The notes under the pieces are model-generated. The model saw only the letters and a program-made list of their open reading frames with translations, did no database searches and was not told the origin of the DNA. A stretch of 64,000 bases of DNA. Source: Shewanella colwelliana ATCC 39565. Its GTDB lineage: Bacteria; Pseudomonadota; Gammaproteobacteria; Enterobacterales; Shewanellaceae. The position numbers were made by a program, and so were the translations under genes. Shown piece after piece: positions 18,707 to 27,594 of this stretch (positions are counted from its first letter, which is position 1; each line of letters begins with the position of its first letter). The stretch lies in assembly GCF_000518705.1 (NCBI RefSeq), contig NZ_KI912480.1:106713-170712 (forward strand). Direction: 5' to 3'.

Positions 18707-19381
18707 TTAGAAAGGCCACCAACTACTCATGAAAAACTGACTTAACCAACCCACTTTTTGAGCATCAGCAAATGTGCCAGTGCCGCTGTATTGAATACGA
18801 GCATTGGCGACGCGCTGGGAGTCAATGGTGTTATCAGGTCGAATATCTTGAGAGCGAACAATGCCTGTGACGCGGACAAATTCATCGCCATTATTAATGG
18901 TTATCCACTTTTCGCCACGAATGACTAAATTGCCATTATTGAGCACCTGCATCACATTTGCTGAGATGCTGCCCGATAGGCTGTTACTCTGATCCGAATC
19001 AGACTCACGCTTAGTATTCATGCTATCTTTATAACGCAGGTCAATCGGTTGCCCGCCAATGGTGACGTTGCCACCGCCCGCATAAATAGGATCGAGTGTT
19101 AAGTCAGAGCCCTTCTTAATTTCATTATTGGCACTTTTTGATGCTTGGGTTGATTCTTGTAAAATCACCGTAATGATGTCGCCGACCTTGAGCGCCTTAA
19201 TATCTGAGTAGAGACTCGATGCCTGACTATCTTGATACATAGACCCAGTGGCCGCGATTTTCGTTGGCGGCGCCTCTGGATAAACCGGCGCGTAATAAGG
19301 ATCATCCGCTATTGGCTTATTATTGGTAGAATTACAACCAACCAAGATAACTGCAGCGGCGAAAATGAGGTACTTAGTCAT
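18707..19381 (-). CDS. flgH: Flagellar L-ring lipoprotein FlgH
   Basis: 224 aa. FlgH forms the outer-membrane L ring. It has a lipoprotein signal with lipobox LVGC, cysteine at residue 16. Family motifs follow: SLYSDIKALKVGDIITVILQ and ESTQASKSANNEIKKGSDL. It ends with NARIQYSGTGTFADAQKVGW then LSQFFMSSWWPF, a typical FlgH C-terminus. It is placed 10 bp from flgI and 9 bp from flgG. Confidence 0.96.
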   Translation of the reverse strand: MTKYLIFAAAVILVGCNSTNNKPIADDPYYAPVYPEAPPTKIAATGSMYQDSQASSLYSDIKALKVGDIITVILQESTQASKSANNEIKKGSDLTLDPIYAGGGNVTIGGQPIDLRYKDSMNTKRESDSDQSNSLSGSISANVMQVLNNGNLVIRGEKWITINNGDEFVRVTGIVRSQDIRPDNTIDSQRVANARIQYSGTGTFADAQKVGWLSQFFMSSWWPF

Positions 19382-19390
19382 AATAAGCCT

Positions 19391-20179
19391 CTACAAATTC
19401 TGATTAACATAAGACAACATCTGATCGACGGCCGAAATCACTTTTGAGTTCATTTCATAAATGCGTTGGCTTTCAATAAGGTTTACAAGCTCTTCGGTAA
19501 CATTCACGTTTGACGTTTCCAACGCCCCTTGGCGAATAGCCCCCATACCGTCAAGTGAAGCTGTTCCCTGAATAGGTGTACCACTGGCTCCGGTCTCTGT
19601 GTAGAGGTTCTGTCCCATTGGATCTAAGCCGCTTGGATTAATAAAATCAGACATCTGCAACTGACCAACCACTTGATTTTCAGCGGTGCCCGGTGTTTTA
19701 ACCGAGACTTCCCCTTCTGATGATACGGTGATACTGATGGCATCATCGGGAATGGTGATCGCAGGTTGCAGCACATAACCTGAACCAGGCGTTACGATTT
19801 GCCCTGTATCATCCAAAGTGAACTGGCCGTTTCGGGTATAAGCCGCTGTACCATCTGGCATCTGCACTTCAAAAAATCCTGGACCTTCAATCATCAAGTC
19901 CAGCGAATTATCGGTGGTCAGCATATTGCCTTGGGTAAACATCTTCTGGGTGGCGACCACTTTGGTACCAGCACCAATATTTAAACCGTTCGGCAGTTTG
20001 GTATTAGAAGCACTTATACCACCGGCTTGGTTAACAGTCTGATATAACAGATCTTCAAATACGGCACGGCTTTTCTTGTAACCAACAGTGCTAGCATTTG
20101 CCACATTGTTGGAGATCACCGAGATATCTGTTTGCTGGGCATCTAAGCCAGTCTTACTAATCCATAACGCGGGATGCAT
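19391..20179 (-). CDS. flgG: Flagellar distal rod protein FlgG
   Basis: 262 aa, the standard FlgG length. It forms the distal rod. MHPALWISKTGLDAQQTDIS, then VISNNVANASTVGYKKSRA, is the rod-family N-terminal motif. TGASGTPIQGTASLDGMG and the C-terminal ESQRIYEMNSKVISAVDQML then SYVNQNL match FlgG specifically. It is 10 bp past the flgF stop. Confidence 0.96.
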   Translation of the reverse strand: MHPALWISKTGLDAQQTDISVISNNVANASTVGYKKSRAVFEDLLYQTVNQAGGISASNTKLPNGLNIGAGTKVVATQKMFTQGNMLTTDNSLDLMIEGPGFFEVQMPDGTAAYTRNGQFTLDDTGQIVTPGSGYVLQPAITIPDDAISITVSSEGEVSVKTPGTAENQVVGQLQMSDFINPSGLDPMGQNLYTETGASGTPIQGTASLDGMGAIRQGALETSNVNVTEELVNLIESQRIYEMNSKVISAVDQMLSYVNQNL

Positions 20180-20189
20180 AATCTATCTC

Positions 20190-20933
20190 CTAACTAATGC
20201 GCATTAATGACGAAGAGGCTTGATCCATCTCTTCGGCGGTTTTCATCATTTTGACTTGCATCTCAAATTGGCGTTGCAAATCAATCAAAGACACCATCTC
20301 GTCGACAGCGTTAACATTACTGCCTTCTATTGCACCACTCTCTATCGATACAAAAGGATTGGCTGCGGCAACTTCGCCAGAGATTTGACGAAACAGTCCG
20401 TCTTCACCTCTCATCAGGTTTTGATTGCCCGGATTAACCAGTTTAATTCTGCCCACCTCTTCAATCACTTCAGCAGTTGAACCCAATGGACGGACAGAGA
20501 TCACGCCATCTTGGGCAATCTCAATTTTTTCAATAGGAAGCGGTAATACAATTGGACCCGCGTCACCCATAATAGGGTTGCCACGGTCATTGCGAAGTAA
20601 ACCAGTGGAGTCAAAACTTAAGCTACCTGAACGCGTATAAGCTTCGCCGCCGTCGGCACCCTGTACCGCGAGCCAGCCATCGCCTTTCACGGCGATATCC
20701 AAATCCCGACCAGTGGTTTTAATCGGACCATGGCCAAAATTAGCTGACGGACTTTCTGTCATAGAAAACACACGGGTCGGCAGACCTTCACCAAAAGCCT
20801 GCATAGAGCGCGCTTGCTCTAAATCCGACTTAAAGCCGTCGGTATTGGCATTTGCAAGGTTGTTAGCTCGCACTGCCAGCGAATTCATATTCTGCTTGGC
20901 GCCACTCATGGCGACATAGAGTAATTTATCCAC
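20190..20933 (-). CDS. flgF: Flagellar proximal rod protein FlgF
   Basis: 247 aa when started at the GTG at 20933 (VDKLLYVAMSGAKQNMNSLA), which has GGAG 6 nt upstream and gives the normal family length. A longer frame from 20987 would add 18 unrelated residues and run over the sigma-54 box. The rod motif AVRANNLANANTDGFKSDL is present, and the C-terminus is MVSLIDLQRQFEMQVKMMKT. It is the first gene of the flgF-G-H-I-J-K-L run, with its own RpoN promoter. Confidence 0.94.
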   Translation of the reverse strand: MDKLLYVAMSGAKQNMNSLAVRANNLANANTDGFKSDLEQARSMQAFGEGLPTRVFSMTESPSANFGHGPIKTTGRDLDIAVKGDGWLAVQGADGGEAYTRSGSLSFDSTGLLRNDRGNPIMGDAGPIVLPLPIEKIEIAQDGVISVRPLGSTAEVIEEVGRIKLVNPGNQNLMRGEDGLFRQISGEVAAANPFVSIESGAIEGSNVNAVDEMVSLIDLQRQFEMQVKMMKTAEEMDQASSSLMRIS

Positions 20934-20981
20934 TTGCTGCTCCGTCAATGTTTCAACTAAAAACTGTCTAATAACAGTACA

Positions 20982-20999
20982 AAGCAAACATCATGCCAA
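20982..20999 (-). promoter_or_regulatory. Sigma-54 promoter of the flgF operon
   Basis: The minus strand reads TTGGCATGATGTTTGCT, with GG (20997-20996) and GC (20985-20984) 10 bp apart and only one core mismatch (C to T). It lies about 50 bp upstream of the flgF GTG. Together with the flgE terminator, it shows flgF starts a new transcript. Confidence 0.8.
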
Positions 21000-21061
21000 C
21001 AAAGGTTATCGTCTAACGGTTAAATACAAGCAGATAGAAGGAATAGAGGAAGGGATAAATG

Positions 21062-21098
21062 AAAAAGCGGAAATGTGTTGCCGTGGCGGCAACACATT
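21062..21098 (-). terminator. Rho-independent terminator after flgE
   Basis: The minus strand has an 11-bp perfect stem AATGTGTTGCC/GGCAACACATT (21098-21088 and 21082-21072), a 5-nt loop, then TCCGCTTTTTC. It ends the flgB-C-D-E unit 20 bp past the flgE stop. Confidence 0.8.
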
Positions 21099-21118
21099 CC
21101 ATTATGTTAACTAAGCAA

Positions 21119-22480
21119 TTAGCGGATCTGTAGCACTGTTTGCTGTAGCGTATTGTTCACTTCTAGGGTTCTTGAGTTTGCCTGGAAATTACGCTGCGCC
21201 GAAATTAGGTCAACAAGCTCTGTGGTCAAGTCAACGTTCGACTGCTCAAGTGCAGATGAGCGAATACTACCAAAGGTACCACTATTAGCTTCACCCGCCA
21301 GCGCAGGACCAGAGTCAAGGCTCTCTTTCCAAGAGGTATTACCTGCCTGTGTTAAACCTTGCTCATTAGAGAAACGCGCCAGCGCAACACGTGCTAAAGG
21401 CACTGTTGAACCATTACTATAACTTGCGTTAATCAAACCATCTGCACCGACTTCTACGTTAGTCAAACGACCCACTGTCGTCCCGTCTTGTGTCAACTCA
21501 GTGACCTCAAATGGTGACGAGTATTGTGTCGGGTTGTTAAAGTTAAGCGTTAACGTCTGTGTACCATCGGTACCAGGACCGAGTACGTTCGCTCCACCAA
21601 CGCCCAGTTGCTCTGTGGTAATAATCGCTGGATCGCTCCCAGTATAGGCACCGGTATCATTGAATGAAATCGTTGACCCCTTCCAACCGCTGGCATTAAC
21701 CGCTGTGCCTGTAGCATCAGCCACGCCATCACCAGTTGTGTCACGACCGTAAGTACCAGCAGCGCCCGCTAAGTCGACCTGTTTACCATCCACTGCGTAG
21801 AAGGCAACCCAGTTACTTTCGCCAGTGTAGGCAGCTTCTGGTGGTCGAACGAAATAGGAGGTTAAGATATGAGGCTCACCCAATGAATCATACATAGTCA
21901 CTGAGGTTGAGTTATTAAAGGTGTCTGGATTGTTGGGATCAAATGCGGCTGGATCTAGCGTCGCTTCACCCGCATTCAGGTTCATCTGAATGCCGATGTT
22001 TTCGGTTTTTTGTGGGCTGCCCGCCGTGTCAGGAATCTTAACAGGCTGAGTGGTCGTTAAACTCACCGATGTCGAATTACCGTCTTTATCAACTGGGAAA
22101 GTTTGTAAAAAATTACCCGCTGAGTTAACTAAGTAACTGTTTGCATCAACTTTAAATGCGCCTGCACGTGTATACGAAAGGTCTTGAGAGCCCACTTCAG
22201 AAGAGGTCACAAAAAAACCACCGCCGTTAATCGCCATGTCGAGTGCATTATTGGTAAACTGCAAACTGCCCTGCTGGAACTGCTGCGCAACCTGTGCCGT
22301 CGTCACACCACCACCAACAATCGTTTTGCTGTTAGCAAAGATTGAATTAGCATATACATCGGCAAATTCCGCACGGGATTCTTTAAAACCGACAGTATTA
22401 ACGTTAGCAATGTTATTTGCCGTGGTATTGAGATCTTTCTGTGATGCTGAAATACCACTCAATGCAATGTTAAATGACAT
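21119..22480 (-). CDS. flgE: Flagellar hook protein FlgE
   Basis: 453 aa. FlgE is the main subunit of the hook (universal joint). The N-terminus MSFNIALSGISASQKDLNTT, then NNIANVNTVGFKESRAEFAD, is the hook signature. The C-terminus (NVDLTTELVDLISAQRNFQA then NSRTLEVNNTLQQTVLQIR) forms the paired D0 helix. The middle is a long, Thr/Asn/Gly-rich variable domain. It is exported by the flagellar apparatus. It is the last gene of flgB-C-D-E and has a strong terminator behind it. Confidence 0.96.
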   Translation of the reverse strand: MSFNIALSGISASQKDLNTTANNIANVNTVGFKESRAEFADVYANSIFANSKTIVGGGVTTAQVAQQFQQGSLQFTNNALDMAINGGGFFVTSSEVGSQDLSYTRAGAFKVDANSYLVNSAGNFLQTFPVDKDGNSTSVSLTTTQPVKIPDTAGSPQKTENIGIQMNLNAGEATLDPAAFDPNNPDTFNNSTSVTMYDSLGEPHILTSYFVRPPEAAYTGESNWVAFYAVDGKQVDLAGAAGTYGRDTTGDGVADATGTAVNASGWKGSTISFNDTGAYTGSDPAIITTEQLGVGGANVLGPGTDGTQTLTLNFNNPTQYSSPFEVTELTQDGTTVGRLTNVEVGADGLINASYSNGSTVPLARVALARFSNEQGLTQAGNTSWKESLDSGPALAGEANSGTFGSIRSSALEQSNVDLTTELVDLISAQRNFQANSRTLEVNNTLQQTVLQIR

Positions 22481-22540
22481 AAATCACCTCTTTAAAATTT
22501 AAAAAATCGTGTTGGACCTTATGCCCTAACTGTTGCTTAT

Positions 22541-23344
22541 CTATGTTTCAGACACAGCAAGTACATCACCAAGTTTAATACCACCAATGCCTCTGAGGTT
22601 TAATATCGCCCCAGTGCTAGCGGTACCCAATGAAACACTCGTTACATGTGCATAGGTTGAAACGGCCAAGTCTTGACTCTCACCATCTACTCGTCCGCTC
22701 GCCTTAATTGAATAATTACCGCTGGTAACAGGCTCACCATTTTTATCTAGACCGTCCCAGGCAATATCAATATTTCCTCCGGCACTGCCATCGACAGTAT
22801 AGGTTTTAACTAATTGCCCTTTTTCATCCTCAATACGTACCGTAATGGTGTCGATAGCCTCTGGGGTGCTGATGATCCCTTTGAGCGATGGATCTTCAGC
22901 CGATATATGTCCGGTATCTGAAGGAATCAGGACTTTCTGCCCCACAAGCCCCGAAGCTTGCAATGCCTGGCTAGAGGTCATCACAGTATTGAGATTAACA
23001 ATCTCTTCATTGAGCTTGGTAATGCCATCGACCGTTGAAAATGATGCCATTTGTGCAATCATTTGATCATTGTCGACGGGTTTAAATGGGTCTTGCATTG
23101 ACAACTGCTGACTCAATAATGAAAAGAAATCCTCTTGGGTCAGCTCTTGGCTTTTGGCTTCAGGAATACTTGATTCTTCTGGCAAACGAATACCATCAAG
23201 AAACGGATTGCCTGTCGTCTGTGTCTGCGTCGTCGTACTGCTGTTTGCAGACGCCCCGCTTGACGATGCAGGTGCTATCCCTTGTCCACTTGTACCTTGA
23301 GTACTTAAAGGGGACTGGCTGCTTAGTGGGTTAATGAGGCTCAC
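22541..23344 (-). CDS. flgD: Hook cap protein FlgD
   Basis: 267 aa. FlgD caps the growing hook and is discarded when the hook is complete. The N-terminal export region is Ser/Thr/Gln-rich. The conserved FlgD motif TQEDFFSLLSQQLSMQDPFK, followed by PVDNDQMIAQMASFSTVDGI, is clear. The C-terminal part has the FlgD Ig/Tudor-like fold pattern (DGLDKNGEPVTSGNYSIKA). It is 10 bp from flgC. Confidence 0.96.
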   Translation of the reverse strand: MSLINPLSSQSPLSTQGTSGQGIAPASSSGASANSSTTTQTQTTGNPFLDGIRLPEESSIPEAKSQELTQEDFFSLLSQQLSMQDPFKPVDNDQMIAQMASFSTVDGITKLNEEIVNLNTVMTSSQALQASGLVGQKVLIPSDTGHISAEDPSLKGIISTPEAIDTITVRIEDEKGQLVKTYTVDGSAGGNIDIAWDGLDKNGEPVTSGNYSIKASGRVDGESQDLAVSTYAHVTSVSLGTASTGAILNLRGIGGIKLGDVLAVSET

Positions 23345-23354
23345 TACCTACCTC

Positions 23355-23774
23355 CTAGGATTTGCCAATTCGTAAAGTCTGCTGAAGCATAGATTTCGCC
23401 GCTTCAGCTACTTGTACGTTCATTTGATAAGAACGTGATGCAGAGATCATATTTGCCATCTCCTCCATCACATTCACATTGGGCTTATAAATAAACCCAT
23501 CTGCATCCGCCAATGGATGATCTGGCGAATACTCTTTTTGTAATGGTTTATCACTTTCTACAATACCGGCAACTTTTACCGACTGTGATGTTTGTTGCTG
23601 ATGGCTTGCTTTGGCCATCTCAGCTTCAAACACTGGGTGGCGGGCGCGATAGGTTTGATCTATGCTGCTGGACACTGAATCAGCATTAGCGATATTACTG
23701 GCAGTAGTATTCAGACGTATCGACTGCGCCGACATACCTGAACCTGCAACATTAAAGATATTAAATAAGCTCAT
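23355..23774 (-). CDS. flgC: Flagellar proximal rod protein FlgC
   Basis: 139 aa from ATG 23774; a GTG immediately before (23777) is possible. MSLFNIFNVAGSGMSAQSIR then LNTTASNIANADSVSSS is the FlgC N-terminus, and PNVNVMEEMANMISASRSYQ the C-terminal signature. It assembles with FlgB and FlgF into the proximal rod. Its start abuts the flgB TAG stop, so they are translationally coupled. Confidence 0.95.
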   Translation of the reverse strand: MSLFNIFNVAGSGMSAQSIRLNTTASNIANADSVSSSIDQTYRARHPVFEAEMAKASHQQQTSQSVKVAGIVESDKPLQKEYSPDHPLADADGFIYKPNVNVMEEMANMISASRSYQMNVQVAEAAKSMLQQTLRIGKS

Positions 23775-23776
23775 CA

Positions 23777-24175
23777 CTAATTTCCTTTAAGTGCTTTTTT
23801 CATGCCAGCAAATTTGCTGTCTAGAAAACCCAAAGACATCTGATACTCAAGCGCATTTTGCATAAACTCAGATTGCTCTTGTTGAATATCAACCGTATTA
23901 CCATCGCCCGTGTCGGGCTGATTGGGTACGCGATAACTAATATGTTGCTGCGACAACGCTGCCAAATCGAAATGTTTACTATCACTTTTGCTCATGGAGA
24001 GGCCGCCTTGAGTGGTCCTTGCTGCCTGAAGCGCTTTGTCAAAATCCAGATCTTTGGCTTTGTAGTGAGGTGTATCGGCATTAGCGATATTGGACGAGAT
24101 CACTTGAGCACGGGCAGAACGTATACCTAACGTATACTGATGCACTCCTAATGCCTTATCAAAATTAATCGCCAT
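23777..24175 (-). CDS. flgB: Flagellar proximal rod protein FlgB
   Basis: 132 aa, standard size. It carries MAINFDKALGVHQYTLGIRS, then ARAQVISSNIANADTPHYKA and KDLDFDKAL, the FlgB signature, and a C-terminal helix FMQNALEYQMSLGFLDSKFA. It is the first rod layer over FliE. It heads the flgBCDE transcript, with a sigma-54 promoter about 35 bp upstream and GAGG near the ATG. Confidence 0.95.
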   Translation of the reverse strand: MAINFDKALGVHQYTLGIRSARAQVISSNIANADTPHYKAKDLDFDKALQAARTTQGGLSMSKSDSKHFDLAALSQQHISYRVPNQPDTGDGNTVDIQQEQSEFMQNALEYQMSLGFLDSKFAGMKKALKGN

Positions 24176-24207
24176 AAAATTGCCTCCTCATACAGATGCA
24201 ATAAATA

Positions 24208-24225
24208 AAGCAATAGTCATGCCAA
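24208..24225 (-). promoter_or_regulatory. Sigma-54 promoter of flgBCDE
   Basis: The minus strand reads TTGGCATGACTATTGCT. GG (24223-24222) and GC (24211-24210) are 10 bp apart, with a single C-to-T difference from TTGGCAC-N5-TTGCW. It lies just downstream of the cheR terminator and 35 bp upstream of flgB. Confidence 0.85.
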
Positions 24226-24271
24226 AAAAGTATTAGGTGAGCATTATGATGAAGGAGGAATATTCAGCCAT

Positions 24272-24297
24272 AAAAAATGCCAGTAAATTACTGGCAT
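24272..24297 (-). terminator. Rho-independent terminator after cheR
   Basis: The minus strand has ATGCCAGT-AATTT-ACTGGCAT (24297-24277), followed by TTTTTT. It sits 43 bp past the cheR stop and isolates cheV-cheR from flgB. Confidence 0.8.
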
Positions 24298-24339
24298 ATA
24301 CGACGAAAAATCAAAGATAAAATGTATAAAACTATGTAA

Positions 24340-25173
24340 TTATGTACGCTTTTGGTAATAGATGCCTGGATTACACCGTACCATGTCAAACTCTTCGGTT
24401 AAGCCAGCGATTGACTCTGATGCGCCTAAAAACAGGATCCCTTTAGGGTTAAGTGCGGCAGCAAATTGCCGCAGTATTTTCGCCTTTGCCTCAGGCGCAA
24501 AATAGATCAGTACATTACGGCAAAAGATAATGTCAAACTTACCCAGCAAGGTATAACTCTCAAGCAAATTGTGGGCCCTAAAATTAACGAAGCGCTTAAC
24601 GTTTGGCTTGACCATCATAGTTCCACTGCCAGTCGATTCAAAAAACTGCCGCTTACGCTCATCTGATAGTCCGCGACCGAGAGCCAAATTATCATACTCA
24701 GCCGTTTTACAGCGTTCTAGCATTGACGGTGACAGATCGGTCGCCAAAATCGACGCGCTGCCAGGCAAGGCCCCCGGTTTGCGCTGTTGATACTCTAATA
24801 TGGTCATTGCCAAAGAATATGGCTCTTGACCAGACGAGCAGGCCGCCGACCAAATTTTTATGGGACGACCAAGCCGAGAGTATTCAGGCAACAAGGTATT
24901 GGATAATAACTCAAACGGATAACGGTCCCTAAACCACAATGTTTCATTGGTGGTCATGGCATCGATGACTTCAGCCCTTAACTGACGCTCAGTAGGCTTC
25001 ATCGAATGCTTTACCACCTCTGACAATGAGGGTAGATTGTATTTCCCCATTAATGGGGCAAGGCGACTGCGAACCAAATATTGCTTATTGTCTCCCAGCA
25101 CGATACCGCTGTGCTGTTCAAGAAAAAGCCTAAATTGATTGTACTCTGCTTCAGCAAGTGATTTATTCGGCAC
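24340..25173 (-). CDS. cheR: Chemotaxis protein methyltransferase CheR
   Basis: 277 aa. CheR methylates glutamates of chemoreceptors using S-adenosylmethionine. An N-terminal helical domain (1-75) is followed by the SAM-binding domain with WSAACSSGQEPYSLAM (motif I), ATDLSPSMLERC and FDIIFCRNVLIYF. It lies after cheV and before flgB, the Vibrio/Shewanella arrangement. It lacks the C-terminal NWETF-tether partner or other fusions. A 141-bp gap to cheV holds no obvious terminator. Confidence 0.95.
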   Translation of the reverse strand: MPNKSLAEAEYNQFRLFLEQHSGIVLGDNKQYLVRSRLAPLMGKYNLPSLSEVVKHSMKPTERQLRAEVIDAMTTNETLWFRDRYPFELLSNTLLPEYSRLGRPIKIWSAACSSGQEPYSLAMTILEYQQRKPGALPGSASILATDLSPSMLERCKTAEYDNLALGRGLSDERKRQFFESTGSGTMMVKPNVKRFVNFRAHNLLESYTLLGKFDIIFCRNVLIYFAPEAKAKILRQFAAALNPKGILFLGASESIAGLTEEFDMVRCNPGIYYQKRT

Positions 25174-25314
25174 CCTGATATCCCAATATCAAAAAGAAAA
25201 CACGCTACAAGTTACACTATAGCAAGCGTTAAAGAGCTGTGCGTTATACATGAGCTAACTCATTGATACAACCCAAACTCTTCAAAACTAGTCCGAAATA
25301 ACAATGACTTCAAA

Positions 25315-26235
25315 CTAAAGACTTAAGTGCTTATTCACTGCAGCTGCTAGCTCATCTGGATTAAACTTGGCAATAAAATCATTGGCGCCGACCTTTTCGA
25401 CCATGGCCTGATTAAATACACCACTCAATGATGTATGCAACACGACTTTAATATCCTTGAGTTTCGGATTATCTCTGATCTCTGCGGTGAGTGTGTAGCC
25501 ATCCATTTCAGGCATCTCAATATCCGAGATAATCAACGGAATCTCGGTCGCTACATTATCCATCTCAGCCGCTACACTCTTCAGCTTTTCTAATGCTTCT
25601 CTGCCATCTTTAGCAGTGTCAATCTGCAAACTTAACGATTCAAGCGCACGAATAATCTGCTTGCGCGCCACCGCCGAGTCGTCAATAACCATAATATGGA
25701 AATGACGCTCTCTATCTATAGTCAGTTTCTCATCAACTTCCTGACTTATCTTAGTCTTAACAGGAGAGATTTCATCAAGGATCTTCTCAACATCCAAGAT
25801 TTCAACTAGTTCGCCTTCAATTTCAGTGACCGCGGTCAAGTAAGAGTAACGCCCAGCCCCTTGAGGCGGTGGCAATATCGCTTCCCAGTTCATGTTAATA
25901 ATGCGCTCAACAGACTTAACAAGGAAGCCCTGAACACTTCGGTTGTACTCGGAAATGATGATAAAACAATTCGCGGTATCTTCTATTGGACGGCCACCAG
26001 TCGCGGCACTTAAATCAATTACCGATATTGTTTGTCCACGGATATGAGCCACACCGCGAACAAATGGGTTTAGCTTAGGAAGTCCTGTTAATGGTGGACA
26101 TTGTAATACTTCTTTTACTTTGAATACGTTAATACCGAACCTTTGCCGCCCATTTAACTTAAACAACAAAAGTTCTAAGCGGTTTTGTCCAACAAGTTGG
26201 GTACGTTTGTTAACTGATTCAAGAATACTCGACAT
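25315..26235 (-). CDS. cheV: Chemotaxis coupling protein CheV
   Basis: 306 aa. An N-terminal CheW-like domain (about 15-160: FKVKEVLQCPPLTGLPKLNP, VRGVAHIRGQTISVIDLSAA) couples receptors to CheA. A C-terminal receiver domain (about 178-305) has DDSAVARKQI, the phospho-acceptor aspartate in LIISDIEMPEMDGY and the terminal lysine in NDFIAKFNPDELA. It adapts signalling in the polar array. It is divergent from flgA. Confidence 0.95.
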   Translation of the reverse strand: MSSILESVNKRTQLVGQNRLELLLFKLNGRQRFGINVFKVKEVLQCPPLTGLPKLNPFVRGVAHIRGQTISVIDLSAATGGRPIEDTANCFIIISEYNRSVQGFLVKSVERIINMNWEAILPPPQGAGRYSYLTAVTEIEGELVEILDVEKILDEISPVKTKISQEVDEKLTIDRERHFHIMVIDDSAVARKQIIRALESLSLQIDTAKDGREALEKLKSVAAEMDNVATEIPLIISDIEMPEMDGYTLTAEIRDNPKLKDIKVVLHTSLSGVFNQAMVEKVGANDFIAKFNPDELAAAVNKHLSL

Positions 26236-26294
26236 AATGCCTTTGCCTTGTTGCCCTGTGAATGCTTACCTGCACTCATCCATATTAATGAGTA

Positions 26295-26312
26295 TAGGCA
26301 TACTAATTGCTT
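26295..26312 (+). promoter_or_regulatory. Probable sigma-54 promoter of flgA
   Basis: The plus strand reads ATAGGCATACTAATTGCTTT, with GG (26297-26298) and GC (26309-26310) 10 bp apart and an exact TTGCT at -12. The -24 element departs at two core bases. The flgA start is about 120 bp further on. Confidence 0.55.
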
Positions 26313-26444
26313 TATCTACCTATATGACAACCAGACCTCAAATTTGTCAAATTTATGACACTAATTTCTATCAAAAAATGTCAAAGATTCAGGTCGCCCA
26401 CAAAGTATAGGTGTAATCTGGCTAATCAAGCTAGTCTATTCAAT

Positions 26445-27152
26445 ATGAAAGTAAAATTAATATGCTTCTTAATCGTTTCACTCTCCATTGCGCCAGTCAT
26501 CGCCGCAGAAGAAGCGAGTGTGCCTTCTTTATCGACCATCTCACGTTTAGCTATAGCGGTTGTCGAGGAAAAGATAACCGCACCCAGTAATGCAAAGGTT
26601 AAAATTAGCCCCCAAAGCCTAGACAATAGGCTATCACCACCGCTTTGTAATTCTCCCCTCACTGCCGAAATAGCCAGTGATAGAGCGATTAGTCGCAATA
26701 ACACAGTCAAAATTAGTTGTGATACCGCCAGCTTGCAATACCCATGGCAAATATTTATTTCTGTCCGAGTCGATATATTATTTCCTGTAGTGGTAGCCAC
26801 AGATACACTAGGTCCAGGTGATCTTATCAGCGCAGACCAGGTGACATTAGCTTACGTTGAGCAAAGCACCCTTAGAGGACAACAATTTGATGCGGTTGAC
26901 AACGTCACTGGCACCCGCGTTAAACGCAGAATAGCGCCAAACCAACCCATCTTTAGCAGCAACCTCTGCTTTGTGTGTGCTGGTGACATGGTTTCAATCT
27001 ACGCGCGCTCAGGTAACTTTGAGATAAAAACCACAGGGGAAGCGATCAGAGACGGTAATTTGGGCGATAGAATTCAAATAAAAAACAGTAGCTCACATAA
27101 AACTATAGATGCCATCGTCGTTGGCGTGGGCAGTGTGGAAGTTAGAATGTAA
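26445..27152 (+). CDS. flgA: P-ring assembly chaperone FlgA
   Basis: 235 aa from ATG 26445; the open frame extends upstream to 26355 but only this ATG yields a proper Sec signal peptide (MKVKLICFLIVSLSIAPVIA). FlgA is the periplasmic chaperone for FlgI. It ends with the SAF-domain pattern (VVATDTLGPGDLISADQVTL, ...GTRVKRRIAPNQPIFSSNL), and near the C-terminus GNLGDRIQIKNSSSHKTIDA is the family motif. It is divergent from cheV; flgM follows with its own FliA promoter. Confidence 0.93.
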   Translation: MKVKLICFLIVSLSIAPVIAAEEASVPSLSTISRLAIAVVEEKITAPSNAKVKISPQSLDNRLSPPLCNSPLTAEIASDRAISRNNTVKISCDTASLQYPWQIFISVRVDILFPVVVATDTLGPGDLISADQVTLAYVEQSTLRGQQFDAVDNVTGTRVKRRIAPNQPIFSSNLCFVCAGDMVSIYARSGNFEIKTTGEAIRDGNLGDRIQIKNSSSHKTIDAIVVGVGSVEVRM

Positions 27153-27203
27153 GATAGGTGATTTTAATTGCAGGAAAATCTATACTAATTTAAATTTTTT
27201 GTC

Positions 27204-27230
27204 TAAAGCTTTAAGAATAAGTGCCGATAC
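27204..27230 (+). promoter_or_regulatory. FliA (sigma-28) promoter of flgMN
   Basis: TAAAG (27204-27208), 14 bp, then GCCGATAC (27223-27230): seven of eight -10 bases match the FliA consensus with correct spacing. It lies about 40 bp upstream of flgM, so FliA raises production of its own inhibitor. Confidence 0.85.
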
Positions 27231-27270
27231 ACAAGTATGTTGATCTCATTTACTCAAATTGGAATACAAA

Positions 27271-27588
27271 ATGGCTATTGATATTAAGCACGTAAATACG
27301 GGCACACATAATAGAGTTGGCACCTCTTCAGCTAATAAATCACAGCAGAGCTCAAGCCAAGCAGCTGGTGCAGCGGCTCAAACGGTTAAAGGTGATTCAG
27401 TTTCAATCACGTCTCAAGCGCAGCAACTTCAAAGTGCACAAGCTAAGCTCAATGATATCCCAGAAGTGGATATCAAAAAGGTAGAAGAAATTAAAGCTGC
27501 CATTGCTGAAGGTCGTTACAAAATCGACGCAGAAAAGCTGGCAAGTAACATCGAACAGTTTGAAAATGAATTAAGGGATCTCAATTAA
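27271..27588 (+). CDS. flgM: Anti-sigma-28 factor FlgM
   Basis: 105 aa from ATG 27271 with GGA 8 nt upstream; an in-frame TTG at 27259 is less likely. MAIDIKHVNTGTHNRVG is followed by a low-complexity Ser/Gln linker and the C-terminal FliA-binding helices (VDIKKVEEIKAAIAEGRYKI, DAEKLASNIEQFENEL). FlgM holds FliA inactive until it is secreted through the finished hook. It is followed 6 bp later by flgN. Confidence 0.95.
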   Translation: MAIDIKHVNTGTHNRVGTSSANKSQQSSSQAAGAAAQTVKGDSVSITSQAQQLQSAQAKLNDIPEVDIKKVEEIKAAIAEGRYKIDAEKLASNIEQFENELRDLN

Positions 27589-27594
27589 GCGTTT